The notes beneath the pieces are model-generated. The model ran no database searches, was not told the DNA's origin, and worked only from the letters and a program-made list of their open reading frames with translations. The translations under genes were made by a program, and so were the position numbers. A DNA stretch of 40,884 bases from an uncultured Acinetobacter sp. (GTDB lineage: Bacteria > Cyanobacteriota > Vampirovibrionia > Gastranaerophilales > Gastranaerophilaceae). The stretch is from assembly GCA_900321205.1 (NCBI GenBank), contig ONVC01000010.1, positions 1 to 40,884 of the forward strand. Direction: 5' to 3'. Position 1 is the stretch's first letter. The number at the start of each line of letters is the position of its first letter. Shown here one piece after another: positions 34,724 through 40,884 of the stretch.

Positions 34724-35989
34724 TTAGTTTAACAACTCCAGCACTTCTGCAACGGAATAGTTGTCTTCAAAAACAACAATATTTTTGCCTGTTTTTTCTC
34801 TGACAAAATCAAGAGAGTTACCATCAAGGAATAAGTTAGTGTACGGCTTTAGCATAATTGATGGAACTATTATATAATCTGCTTCAACATCTTTTATAGA
34901 GCTGATTAAATCTTCTGATGTGATTAATCCTGCAACCGTAATATTTTTGCCCCAGTATGTTGATTTTACCGGGTTAATTATGCATGTCAGGTTTTTGATT
35001 TTACTAAGACCTTTTGCAATATATTCAAAAGCTGTTTTTGCGGCAACAGAGCAGGCGAAACAGATTGTCTTGGGGTTATCAATTTTCTCCGGTAAATCCA
35101 GGCAGTCAAAATCGTCCATAATTGTTCTTAGTGAACCCACACCGTCATCAAGCTGGGAAAAATTGCCATAATAGGAACTATCGGGAATAGGTTTGTTACA
35201 TAAAAGGAAGAACTCGTCTGAACAGCATACTTTTTTGTATTTTGAAGCAATTTTAAGTGTTTCTTCTGCTATTTCTTTATTAACTGTTTCAAGCTCATCT
35301 GCTCGGAATTGAGTGACACCCACCGGAACAATTGCAACCGATAATACGCAATCGCCGAGTGATGATAAGTCGGATAATGTTCTTTCAAGTTCTTTTCCGT
35401 CATTGTATCCCGGACAGAGTACTATTTGTACGTGGAACGGAATATCATTATCACAGAACCATCTCAAATTCTCTAATATTTTACCCCCGTTCGGATTTTT
35501 AAGCATTTTTACCCTTAGTTCAGGATTTGTTGTATGTACTGATATGTAAAAAGGTCCGAGGTGCAGTTTTGATATTCTTTCTTTGTCTTTGTCAGTCAGG
35601 TTTGTTGTTGTTATATATGTTCCCTGAAGGTAAGAAAGTCTGTAATCATCGTCTTTTACATATAAAGTGTCTCTCAGCCCCTTCGGCTGCTGGGCAACGA
35701 AACAGAAGATACAGTTATTTAAACAGGGTTTTACTTTATCAAAAACCGCACTTTCAAAAATTATACCCAAATCTTCATCAAAGTCTTTTTCCAGTTCAAT
35801 TTCTTCGACTTCACCGTTTGTTTTTTGAATCTCGACTGTTATAAGCTCATTCTTGCACAGAAATTTATAATCTATCATATCCTGCATTTTTTTGCCGTCA
35901 ATAGAAAGAATAATATCTCCTTTTTCTATTTCAAGCTCTTCCGCAATAGAGCCTTCAATTACGTCACTAACGAGTGCAGGCATTTTCAA
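34724..35989 (-). CDS. DUF512 protein: PDZ plus radical-SAM-like iron-sulfur domain
   Basis: A 421-residue protein of the family found throughout cyanobacteria and in clostridia. Residues 1-60 form a PDZ-like domain (VIEGSIAEELEIEKGDIILSI). The next part carries a radical-SAM-type cluster, CLNNCIFCFVAQQPKGLR (about 88-105), then LSYLQGTYITTTNL, a TIM-barrel-like region with QIVLCPGYNDG, and a C-terminal DUF512 domain (SDEFFLLCNKPIP, GVGSLRTIMDDF). The reaction is unknown. It overlaps padR by 23 bp, so the two form one translationally coupled unit. It is one of the best hints of a cyanobacterial-lineage host. Confidence 0.88.
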   Translation of the reverse strand: MKMPALVSDVIEGSIAEELEIEKGDIILSIDGKKMQDMIDYKFLCKNELITVEIQKTNGEVEEIELEKDFDEDLGIIFESAVFDKVKPCLNNCIFCFVAQQPKGLRDTLYVKDDDYRLSYLQGTYITTTNLTDKDKERISKLHLGPFYISVHTTNPELRVKMLKNPNGGKILENLRWFCDNDIPFHVQIVLCPGYNDGKELERTLSDLSSLGDCVLSVAIVPVGVTQFRADELETVNKEIAEETLKIASKYKKVCCSDEFFLLCNKPIPDSSYYGNFSQLDDGVGSLRTIMDDFDCLDLPEKIDNPKTICFACSVAAKTAFEYIAKGLSKIKNLTCIINPVKSTYWGKNITVAGLITSEDLISSIKDVEADYIIVPSIMLKPYTNLFLDGNSLDFVREKTGKNIVVFEDNYSVAEVLELLN

Positions 35990-36479
35990 ACCCTTCCAGA
36001 AGTGTTATAAAATTGTTGTATTCGCAAATCAGATTTTCAAAAACCATTTTGGGGTAAAAGGATAAATCCTTGAATGTCATCAGATTTTTTGTGTCAATAA
36101 TAATGCTTTCAGCTTTTGTTTTAAGGGCTTTAAATAATATAAGCTGTTCGTCTTTTGTAAGCATATCTGCACACGCAAGTTTAATCATTGCCATGGGTAA
36201 GAACTGAATAGGGTTTTCCAGCGGTTCTTCCATAAGTAATCGTTTAAGCTCGTTTACTCCATCTTTTGTTATTGAATAATAAGTTGAGGGTCTGCCGCCT
36301 TCTGATATTGATTTTTGAGTTCTTACAAAACCGCCCTTTTCAAGTCTTCTGAGGGCAGGTTTGATTGTTCCGTAACTTGGAGTTGTTAATACGGAAAAAT
36401 CGCCGCGAATCTCTTTTGATACGCCGTACATCGTAAGGACTGTTTTATTAAGTTCAAATAATATTAAAAGTTCAATCAT
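35967..36479 (-). CDS. PadR-family transcriptional regulator
   Basis: A 170-residue winged-helix repressor-type protein. The N-terminal DNA-binding domain has MYGVSKEIRGDF, TTPSYGTIKPALRRLEKGGF and the wing EGGRPSTYYSITKDG, the standard PadR pattern. A helical C-terminal dimerisation domain of the Vir type follows (PMAMIKLACADML). The ATG at 36479 lacks a Shine-Dalgarno, and the promoter places the transcription start at about the same base, so the mRNA may be leaderless. It overlaps the DUF512 gene by 23 bp. Autoregulation through a palindrome in the promoter spacer is likely. The inducer is unknown. Confidence 0.9.
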   Translation of the reverse strand: MIELLILFELNKTVLTMYGVSKEIRGDFSVLTTPSYGTIKPALRRLEKGGFVRTQKSISEGGRPSTYYSITKDGVNELKRLLMEEPLENPIQFLPMAMIKLACADMLTKDEQLILFKALKTKAESIIIDTKNLMTFKDLSFYPKMVFENLICEYNNFITLLEGFENACTR

Positions 36480-36485
36480 AGAATA

Positions 36486-36515
36486 ATTATATCATATCGA
36501 TACATATTTTAACAA
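36486..36515 (-). promoter_or_regulatory. padR promoter with TATCGATA palindrome in the spacer
   Basis: On the minus strand TTGTTA (36510-36515), 18 bp, TATAAT (36486-36491). The palindrome TATCGATA (36495-36502) between the elements is a candidate PadR operator. Confidence 0.5.
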
Positions 36516-36573
36516 TTAAAACAGAAAATTTTATTAATTTGTTTATTTTGATATTTATACAAAGATACATTTT

Positions 36574-36601
36574 TTTACAATCTGGCAATTTTTTTTATTA
36601 T
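36574..36601 (+). promoter_or_regulatory. Promoter of the LysM-like gene
   Basis: TTTACA (36574-36579), 16 bp, TATTAT (36596-36601), in a T-rich stretch about 40 nt before the ATG at 36639. Confidence 0.4.
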
Positions 36602-36638
36602 AAATACTTTATAAATATAAGAAACGAGGAAAAATACT

Positions 36639-37016
36639 ATGATTAATTCCGTAACTTCAACAAAAAGTGTAAATTATCAGCGAAAACAAACTGCCTCTGT
36701 TAAACAAGGCGATACAGGGTTGAAAAGACAATCTGCAACCAGTGATAATTATGTAAGTAAAGATCCTAAGCAGAATGTTAAAAATGCATTAAAAGACGGT
36801 TCATTAGTTTACAATGAACCATATAAACTATTAGGCTTTATTACATTGAGTAACGGATATTATACATATATTCCGAAAAATGGCGAAACAATCGGCGATA
36901 TAAAGCAAAAATTCGGTATTAAAGACGGTGTAATCAGCTCTATGAATCCTGTATATGATGATGACTATTGTCCTGCGCAGGATAAGCGCAATATCGTATT
37001 CAGGCTTGATGAGTAA
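36639..37016 (+). CDS. Small LysM-like protein
   Basis: A 125-residue protein. The first 70 residues are polar, basic and without a signal peptide. The C-terminal part (YYTYIPKNGETIGDIKQKFG, then ISSMNP and a closing IVFRL) follows the LysM pattern of GDT-like turn, hydrophobic helix, MNP and final strand. LysM domains bind N-acetylglucosamine polymers such as peptidoglycan. Absence of an export signal leaves location open. Ribosome site ACGAGG. Its stop codon directly abuts the stop of the convergent cyclase gene (TAA then TTA). Confidence 0.7.
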   Translation: MINSVTSTKSVNYQRKQTASVKQGDTGLKRQSATSDNYVSKDPKQNVKNALKDGSLVYNEPYKLLGFITLSNGYYTYIPKNGETIGDIKQKFGIKDGVISSMNPVYDDDYCPAQDKRNIVFRLDE

Positions 37017-38921
37017 TTAAATATCAAAATCATTTTTAACTATTGATATAAACTCATGTGCAAGCTTTTCGTTCCACTTAGAGTTGATTTCGCTTATTAT
37101 AATTTTAATTGCGGCATCTTTTGTTTTTGCATCACGATAAGGTCTGTTTTCAAGCAGTGCAAAATATGAGTCAATAATCAGGATGATTTGTGACTCGATA
37201 GGTATTTCCTCTCCTGATATCCGGCTTGGGTATCCGCTTCCGTTCCAGTTTTCGTGGTGTTTTTCGATTATCGGGATTATGTCTGTAAGGTTTGATATTT
37301 TAGTTATCGGTTCTAAAATCTCTCTTGCCGCAATAATAGGGTGTTTCTTAATGTATTCCTTGTCTTCTTCACTAAGCGGTTCTGTTTTGTTTAGAAGTTC
37401 TTTAGGAAGCATTGTATTTCCTATATCATATAATAGAACTGCAATTTTTAGTTTATCAATTTGTTCTTTCGGAAGTTCAAACCGTTTTGCAAGCAAAGTT
37501 GCAAGCTGAACTTTTTGCTTAACGCTGCCGTCATTGTGGTCGGGATTATATGTTGAAACGAGTGCATCTGCAACCTGATACAGTTTTTCATTACTTATGT
37601 TCATCTCTTTTAACTTCTGCGTAAGAAGTTTTGCCGTTGTTTCTTCAACGGGGATACGGTGTTTTGTAAGAATGTCAATATACGTTTTGATTGCAATATC
37701 CTGCCATGAAGTTTCTGTAGAATGTTTTGCTCTCGTAACTCTGTTTCTGCCTTTCCTTTTTGATTCATACATGGCTTGGTCTGCCAGTTCAAGCAGCTCA
37801 TCCAGGTCATCAGACTGGTCAAGATATGTTGCAACACCTACGCTTGCTGTTATATGCCCGATTTTTTCAAGTTCAACACCTTCAATAGCTTTTCTTATAC
37901 GTTCCGCTGCGACCAGACCGCCTGCTGAGTCAACTCCGGGAAGAATTAGGTTGAACTCTTCTCCGCCCATTCTTGCCGCAATATCAATAGAACGGGCATT
38001 GTTTTTAAGCACTTCGGCAATTGCCTTGATAGCTATATCGCCGTAGTTATGACCGTAAACGTCATTTATTTGTTTCAAGTGGTCAAGGTCAAGACTTATT
38101 ACGGTAAAGTTCTGATTTTGACGTTCAGAACGGATTGCTTCTTTTTTGATAAACTCTTCAAAATACCTTCTGTTAAACAAACCGGTCATACTGTCGGTTA
38201 CAGCCTGCTCTTTAACAGCCTGGAACAAGTCTGCAATAGTTATTGCCAGTTCAATTTGTTTCGCAAAAAGGCTCAAGAAGTTAAGTTCGTTACCGCTTAT
38301 TTTCTCACGAGATGAAAATACGATTAACGAACCGAAATGAACTTCTCGTGACATAAGCGGCACAAGAATATATGATTTCATACCGGCTTCCTGAAAGAAC
38401 TTTGCAGCCCTTTCTTCGCTGAGTTCGGGAATAAACCCGTGAACCAGTTCGATTATATTTGCAGACTGATAAATACTATTGTTCATAACGGCATCTTTTA
38501 ATGCTTCGATACCGGGATATACCAGTTTATAGTCGGATAATTTACAGTTAAAAAGTCTTGCAAATTTTTCCGAAAAATCCTGTCTTGAAGAGGCTGCAAC
38601 CTGAATATAGCTTTCTCCGTTTTTGATTTGCGGTTTTATGATAAAGCTGTAAATATATCCAAGTTCGCCCTGCAGACTGTTTACAATGGCATTGAGTACA
38701 CTTGACAGAGGCTCTGAGGAATTCATCATGTTCCAAATATGCTGGAGTGTAAGCATTTGCTTGTTTGCTCTGTCGAGTTCACGTGTCCTCTGCTCGATTT
38801 CAGCTTCCAGTTTTGCGTTTCGTTCATAAACTTCAAGCAGAGTCTTACTGCCGTAGTACACAGAAGAATCAACGGCATCTAGTTGGGATTTATATTTTTT
38901 CAAACTGTCAAAGAAGCCCAA
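37017..38921 (-). CDS. GAF-GGDEF-HD-GYP cyclic-di-GMP protein
   Basis: About 634 residues, soluble. Order: N-terminal coiled coil (to about 60), GAF-like sensor (about 65-235), GGDEF (about 240-400), HD-GYP-like domain (about 430-634). The cyclase motif GGEEF (about 319) and the I-site RSID five residues before it are intact. In the HD-GYP domain HHENWNGSGYP and RPYRDA are present, but HDIGK is replaced by YDIGN (about 498), losing a metal-ligand histidine, so phosphodiesterase activity is doubtful. Start: the TTG at 38921 (MGFFDSLKKYKS) has GAGG 9 nt upstream and a predicted 26-nt leader. A TTG at 38936 would add five residues but has no ribosome site. Confidence 0.88.
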   Translation of the reverse strand: MGFFDSLKKYKSQLDAVDSSVYYGSKTLLEVYERNAKLEAEIEQRTRELDRANKQMLTLQHIWNMMNSSEPLSSVLNAIVNSLQGELGYIYSFIIKPQIKNGESYIQVAASSRQDFSEKFARLFNCKLSDYKLVYPGIEALKDAVMNNSIYQSANIIELVHGFIPELSEERAAKFFQEAGMKSYILVPLMSREVHFGSLIVFSSREKISGNELNFLSLFAKQIELAITIADLFQAVKEQAVTDSMTGLFNRRYFEEFIKKEAIRSERQNQNFTVISLDLDHLKQINDVYGHNYGDIAIKAIAEVLKNNARSIDIAARMGGEEFNLILPGVDSAGGLVAAERIRKAIEGVELEKIGHITASVGVATYLDQSDDLDELLELADQAMYESKRKGRNRVTRAKHSTETSWQDIAIKTYIDILTKHRIPVEETTAKLLTQKLKEMNISNEKLYQVADALVSTYNPDHNDGSVKQKVQLATLLAKRFELPKEQIDKLKIAVLLYDIGNTMLPKELLNKTEPLSEEDKEYIKKHPIIAAREILEPITKISNLTDIIPIIEKHHENWNGSGYPSRISGEEIPIESQIILIIDSYFALLENRPYRDAKTKDAAIKIIISEINSKWNEKLAHEFISIVKNDFDI

Positions 38922-38953
38922 TGTACGTAACCTCAATTTGCCAATACAGGAAT

Positions 38954-38982
38954 ATTATAACATATTATGCAAACTCCGTAAA
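38954..38982 (-). promoter_or_regulatory. Strong extended -10 promoter of the GAF-GGDEF-HD-GYP gene
   Basis: On the minus strand TTTACG (38977-38982), 17 bp, TATAAT (38954-38959), with TG one base before the -10. Confidence 0.65.
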
Positions 38983-39021
38983 TACTTAAATTAAACCAAA
39001 TTTAACCATAGCTTGAAAAAA

Positions 39022-39095
39022 CCTCCTTGACGGGAGTCGAACCCGTGACCTTTGGCTTCGGAGACCAACACTCTATCCAACTGAGCTACAAGGAG
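39022..39095 (-). tRNA. tRNA-Arg (anticodon CCG)
   Basis: Complete cloverleaf on the minus strand. The acceptor stem CTCCTTG pairs with CAAGGAG, with discriminator G. The D-arm is GCTC..GAGT. The anticodon stem TTGGT/GCCAA carries loop CTCCGAA, so the anticodon is CCG, reading CGG. The T-arm is ACGGG-TTCGACT-CCCGT. CCA is not encoded. Six Ts follow the 3' end. It lies downstream of uppS in the same direction. Its first 16 nt are duplicated 154 bp upstream. Confidence 0.95.
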
Positions 39096-39249
39096 CTATA
39101 TTGTTATTTTAAATTAAGACGGCTCCGCTCGTCAACCTGCTCGTATTGCTCACGCAACACGACACCGTTGACTCGGCTCCACCTTCGCAAACTCCCGTTT
39201 GCTCGGCTTGCCCATTGTCCTCGCCGGACTGGCACTGAGCTACAAGGAG
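39096..39249. mobile_element. Non-coding insert bounded by a duplicated tRNA-Arg 5' end
   Basis: The 16-nt plus-strand sequence ACTGAGCTACAAGGAG, the first bases of tRNA-Arg in reverse, occurs at 39080-39095 and again at 39234-39249. The 138 bp between them are clearly GC-richer than the surroundings and full of small hairpins, for example GCAAAC-TCCC-GTTTGC and GTCAAC...GTTGAC. There is no coding potential. It could be an insertion that duplicated its target, or a decayed second tRNA gene invaded by a repeat. uppS ends 11 bp to the right. Confidence 0.55.
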
Positions 39250-39259
39250 ACTTTGCTTA

Positions 39260-39964
39260 TTATTTACCAAAACGGCGGTTTCTTTTTTTATATTCTAACA
39301 CACATTCCGCCAATTTTTCTTTGTTAAACTCAGGCCAGAATTCCGGTATTACTATAAACTCGGAGTATGCTATCTGCCATAAAAGGTAGTTTGATATTCT
39401 CATCTCGCCACCGGTTCTGATTAATAAATCAGGGTCAGGAATATCTTTTGTATAAAGGTGTTGTGATACGGTTTCTTCTGTAATTTCCGTAATACCTTCA
39501 TCAATAATATTTTTAACTGCGTGAACGATTTCATCTCTGGAACCGTAGTTGAACGCTATCTGCAAATTTACACCGGTATTGTTTTTTGTTGTTTCAACCG
39601 CATTAGCTAAAATCTTTTGAAGCTTGTCGCTTAATTTTGTTGTGTCACCGATGAATGAGATTACAACATTATTTTCATCCATTTCTTTAAGCTCATTTTT
39701 TAGCGTCTGTGCGAGTAAATCCATCAGAAAGTTAACTTCTTCCGGCTTTCTGTTCCAGTTTTCGGTTGAAAAAGCATAAACGGTCAGGTATTTTATCCCA
39801 AAATCGTCAAAGGCTCTCATTGTTGATTTAAGAGCTTCAACCCCTTTTTTATGCCCAACCATAGAGGGCAGATTTTTTTCCTTTGCCCAGCGTCTGTTCC
39901 CGTCCATTATTATTGCGATGTGTTTTAATCCGCATTCTTCAACAATCTTCTTTATATCTTCCAT
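39260..39964 (-). CDS. uppS: Undecaprenyl diphosphate synthase (UppS)
   Basis: A cis-prenyltransferase that makes the C55 lipid carrier for peptidoglycan and other wall polymers. The 234-residue product has all family motifs: HIAIIMDGNRRWAKEK (catalytic Asp21), GHKKGVEAL, LTVYAFSTENWNRKPEEV, NYGSRDEI and the C-terminal PDLLIRTGGEMRISNYLLWQ with AYSEF. Start is ATG with AAGGA 6 nt upstream. It follows the M14 carboxypeptidase by 9 nt and precedes tRNA-Arg on the same strand. Confidence 0.97.
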   Translation of the reverse strand: MEDIKKIVEECGLKHIAIIMDGNRRWAKEKNLPSMVGHKKGVEALKSTMRAFDDFGIKYLTVYAFSTENWNRKPEEVNFLMDLLAQTLKNELKEMDENNVVISFIGDTTKLSDKLQKILANAVETTKNNTGVNLQIAFNYGSRDEIVHAVKNIIDEGITEITEETVSQHLYTKDIPDPDLLIRTGGEMRISNYLLWQIAYSEFIVIPEFWPEFNKEKLAECVLEYKKRNRRFGK

Positions 39965-39973
39965 AAAATTTCC

Positions 39974-40555
39974 TTAATAGTTTTCCAGCAGACCGAATAC
40001 TTCAAAAATCGGTTCTTCCAGCTCTTTAACGTCACTTTCTTCGTCCAATTCCAGCGTTATGGTCGGAATCTTCTTTTCTATACCTGCCCATGTGCCAAAA
40101 CTACCGGGCGTCGGATATCCTACTGATTTTTCAACAGGGTATCCGGTAATTCTTGATATTTTTTCGGAAATAGCTTCACCGTCTCCGTCATAATTAACAA
40201 TTTTATATGGTGCATGTAAAGTAAGAATAAGTTTAAAATTTCCATTTTTAATTAGGTTAACCAGAAATTTTGTTTCTTCTTCACTTTCGGGGGCAGGACC
40301 TCCGTAAAAATTGTTCTTTTTTGAAAGAATCCAGTTTTCGGTCGGGAAGTTTCTGTTTAAATCAACTCCGTTAGCGTTAACACGGGTGTTATGTTCATAA
40401 CCGTATTTGTTCAGACAAGGAATAAATAATAAATTTGTATCGGATTTAATTTTCAGGTATTCTTCAATAAGATGTTTTCCCTGAGGTTCATCACCGTGAA
40501 AACAACCTATAATTAAAACAGAAGCTTCGGTATTACCTGTAATTTTTATATCCAA
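39974..40555 (-). CDS. M14-family zinc carboxypeptidase, MpaA-like murein peptide amidase
   Basis: A 193-residue cytoplasmic protein. Zinc and catalytic residues are visible in order: H20 and E23 (HGDEPQG), N67-R68 (DLNRNFP, substrate carboxylate), H114 (LTLHAP) and E169 (ITLELDEE). Short size, lack of a signal peptide and a neighbouring uppS fit the MpaA group, which cleaves the gamma-D-glutamyl-diaminopimelate bond during murein peptide recycling. The reaction is inferred from the family. The start is TTG (40555) with GGAG 8 nt upstream; no in-frame ATG occurs before the zinc motif. Confidence 0.85.
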   Translation of the reverse strand: MDIKITGNTEASVLIIGCFHGDEPQGKHLIEEYLKIKSDTNLLFIPCLNKYGYEHNTRVNANGVDLNRNFPTENWILSKKNNFYGGPAPESEEETKFLVNLIKNGNFKLILTLHAPYKIVNYDGDGEAISEKISRITGYPVEKSVGYPTPGSFGTWAGIEKKIPTITLELDEESDVKELEEPIFEVFGLLENY

Positions 40556-40571
40556 TATTATTTCTCCGTGT

Positions 40572-40884
40572 TTACTCAGGTTTGATAACAGCTAATACAT
40601 AGTTATCAGTAAAGTATTTATTAGCACATTCCTGTATATCTTTTGAGCTTACCTGTTTAATTTTTTCAATAACTTCATCCCGGTAGTTAAAGCCTTTGCC
40701 AAGTATAGAGTAATAAGCCATAATATTTGCCTGCTGTGAGTTTGTTTCAAACAGGAATTGCTGTCTGCCTATCAAATTGTTTTTAGCATTATGCAATTCA
40801 TCTTCTCCGACAGGAATATTTTTAATTTTTTCAATTTCTTCTTTAAACCCGTTTATTGAAGTCTGAATATTACCCGGCTCCGTT
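40572..40884 (-). CDS. M16-family (insulinase/PqqL-like) peptidase, C-terminal end only
   Basis: An open frame continues from the right edge to a stop at 40572, about 104 codons. The sequence fits the end of the second M16 domain: GFKEEIEKIKNIPVGEDEL, NNLIGRQQFLFETNSQQANI, then YYSILGKGFNYRDEVIEKIK and YFTDNYVLAVIKPE. The catalytic HxxEH lies outside the window. The stop is 16 nt before the M14 gene, whose ribosome site falls in that gap, indicating an operon with uppS. A TTG inside the frame (40796) is Leu, not a start. Confidence 0.85.
   Translation of the reverse strand, partial: TEPGNIQTSINGFKEEIEKIKNIPVGEDELHNAKNNLIGRQQFLFETNSQQANIMAYYSILGKGFNYRDEVIEKIKQVSSKDIQECANKYFTDNYVLAVIKPE

Noticed and set aside
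34699-34745. Terminator between flgC and the DUF512 gene
   Set aside because: Only a 6-bp TTGTTA/TAACAA stem without a T-run is present, too weak to call.
39027-39389. Plus-strand open frame of 120 codons across tRNA-Arg and the repeat insert
   Set aside because: It is antisense to a complete tRNA and to uppS, has no ribosome site, and its apparent sequence comes from the tRNA and repeat.
40572-40796. Separate 74-residue gene starting at 40796
   Set aside because: The start would be a TTG in the middle of a frame that continues open to the window edge with M16 peptidase sequence.

Overview
The window is a low-GC bacterial chromosome segment (roughly one third G+C by eye, standard genetic code, clear Shine-Dalgarno sites). 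The gene set is that of a motile, diderm bacterium: flagellar basal-body and export genes, an AsmA/TamB-like inter-membrane protein, folate-type TrmFO, UppS, two diguanylate cyclases, and a PDZ/radical-SAM DUF512 protein of the type widespread in cyanobacteria. Together with coiled-coil and LysM-like proteins of unknown function, this suggests a flagellated non-photosynthetic relative of cyanobacteria (Melainabacteria/Vampirovibrionia, e.g. Gastranaerophilales). That assignment is an inference from gene content; no rRNA is present to settle it.

Layout. 1-709 (-) is the N-terminal part of aspartate kinase. 956-2737 (+) is a coiled-coil lipoprotein-like protein, converging on an 825-residue protein of unknown function (2884-5361, -) across two hairpin terminators. 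5502-8688 (-) is a CHASE2-GGDEF diguanylate cyclase followed by trmFO. 9061-15093 (+) is a flagellar operon: fliE, fliF, a highly divergent protein at the fliG position, fliH and flhA, then a small unknown gene (15232). 15859-16260 (+) is a zinc-ribbon protein whose end overlaps the end of spmB in a convergent spmA-spmB pair (-). 17451-31747 (+) is a long co-directional cluster: a 2216-residue coiled-coil protein, a GlcD-like FAD oxidase, cutA, an HExxH protease, a membrane TPR protein and a 1448-residue AsmA/TamB-like protein. 31745-32256 is a non-coding, hairpin-rich element flanked by a 21-bp direct repeat. 32390-34699 (+) is the rod operon flgF-flgG-flgB-flgC. Then come padR and the DUF512 gene (-), a small LysM-like gene (+), a GAF-GGDEF-HD-GYP protein (-), tRNA-Arg(CCG) (-), and an M16 peptidase - M14 carboxypeptidase - uppS operon (-) running off the right edge.

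How it fits together. The fliE and flgF operons each carry a sigma-28-type promoter, and both share a 17-bp box (16/17 identical) about 40 bp upstream of the -10. A related motif, GGG(G/A)TAAATA, recurs in the intergenic DNA around the flagellar genes, the CHASE2 cyclase, the 81-residue gene and the zinc-ribbon gene, and may mark a motility/c-di-GMP regulon. The least explained features are two short non-coding elements, each bracketed by a direct repeat of the local sequence: one after the TamB-like gene, and one that duplicates the 5' end of tRNA-Arg.
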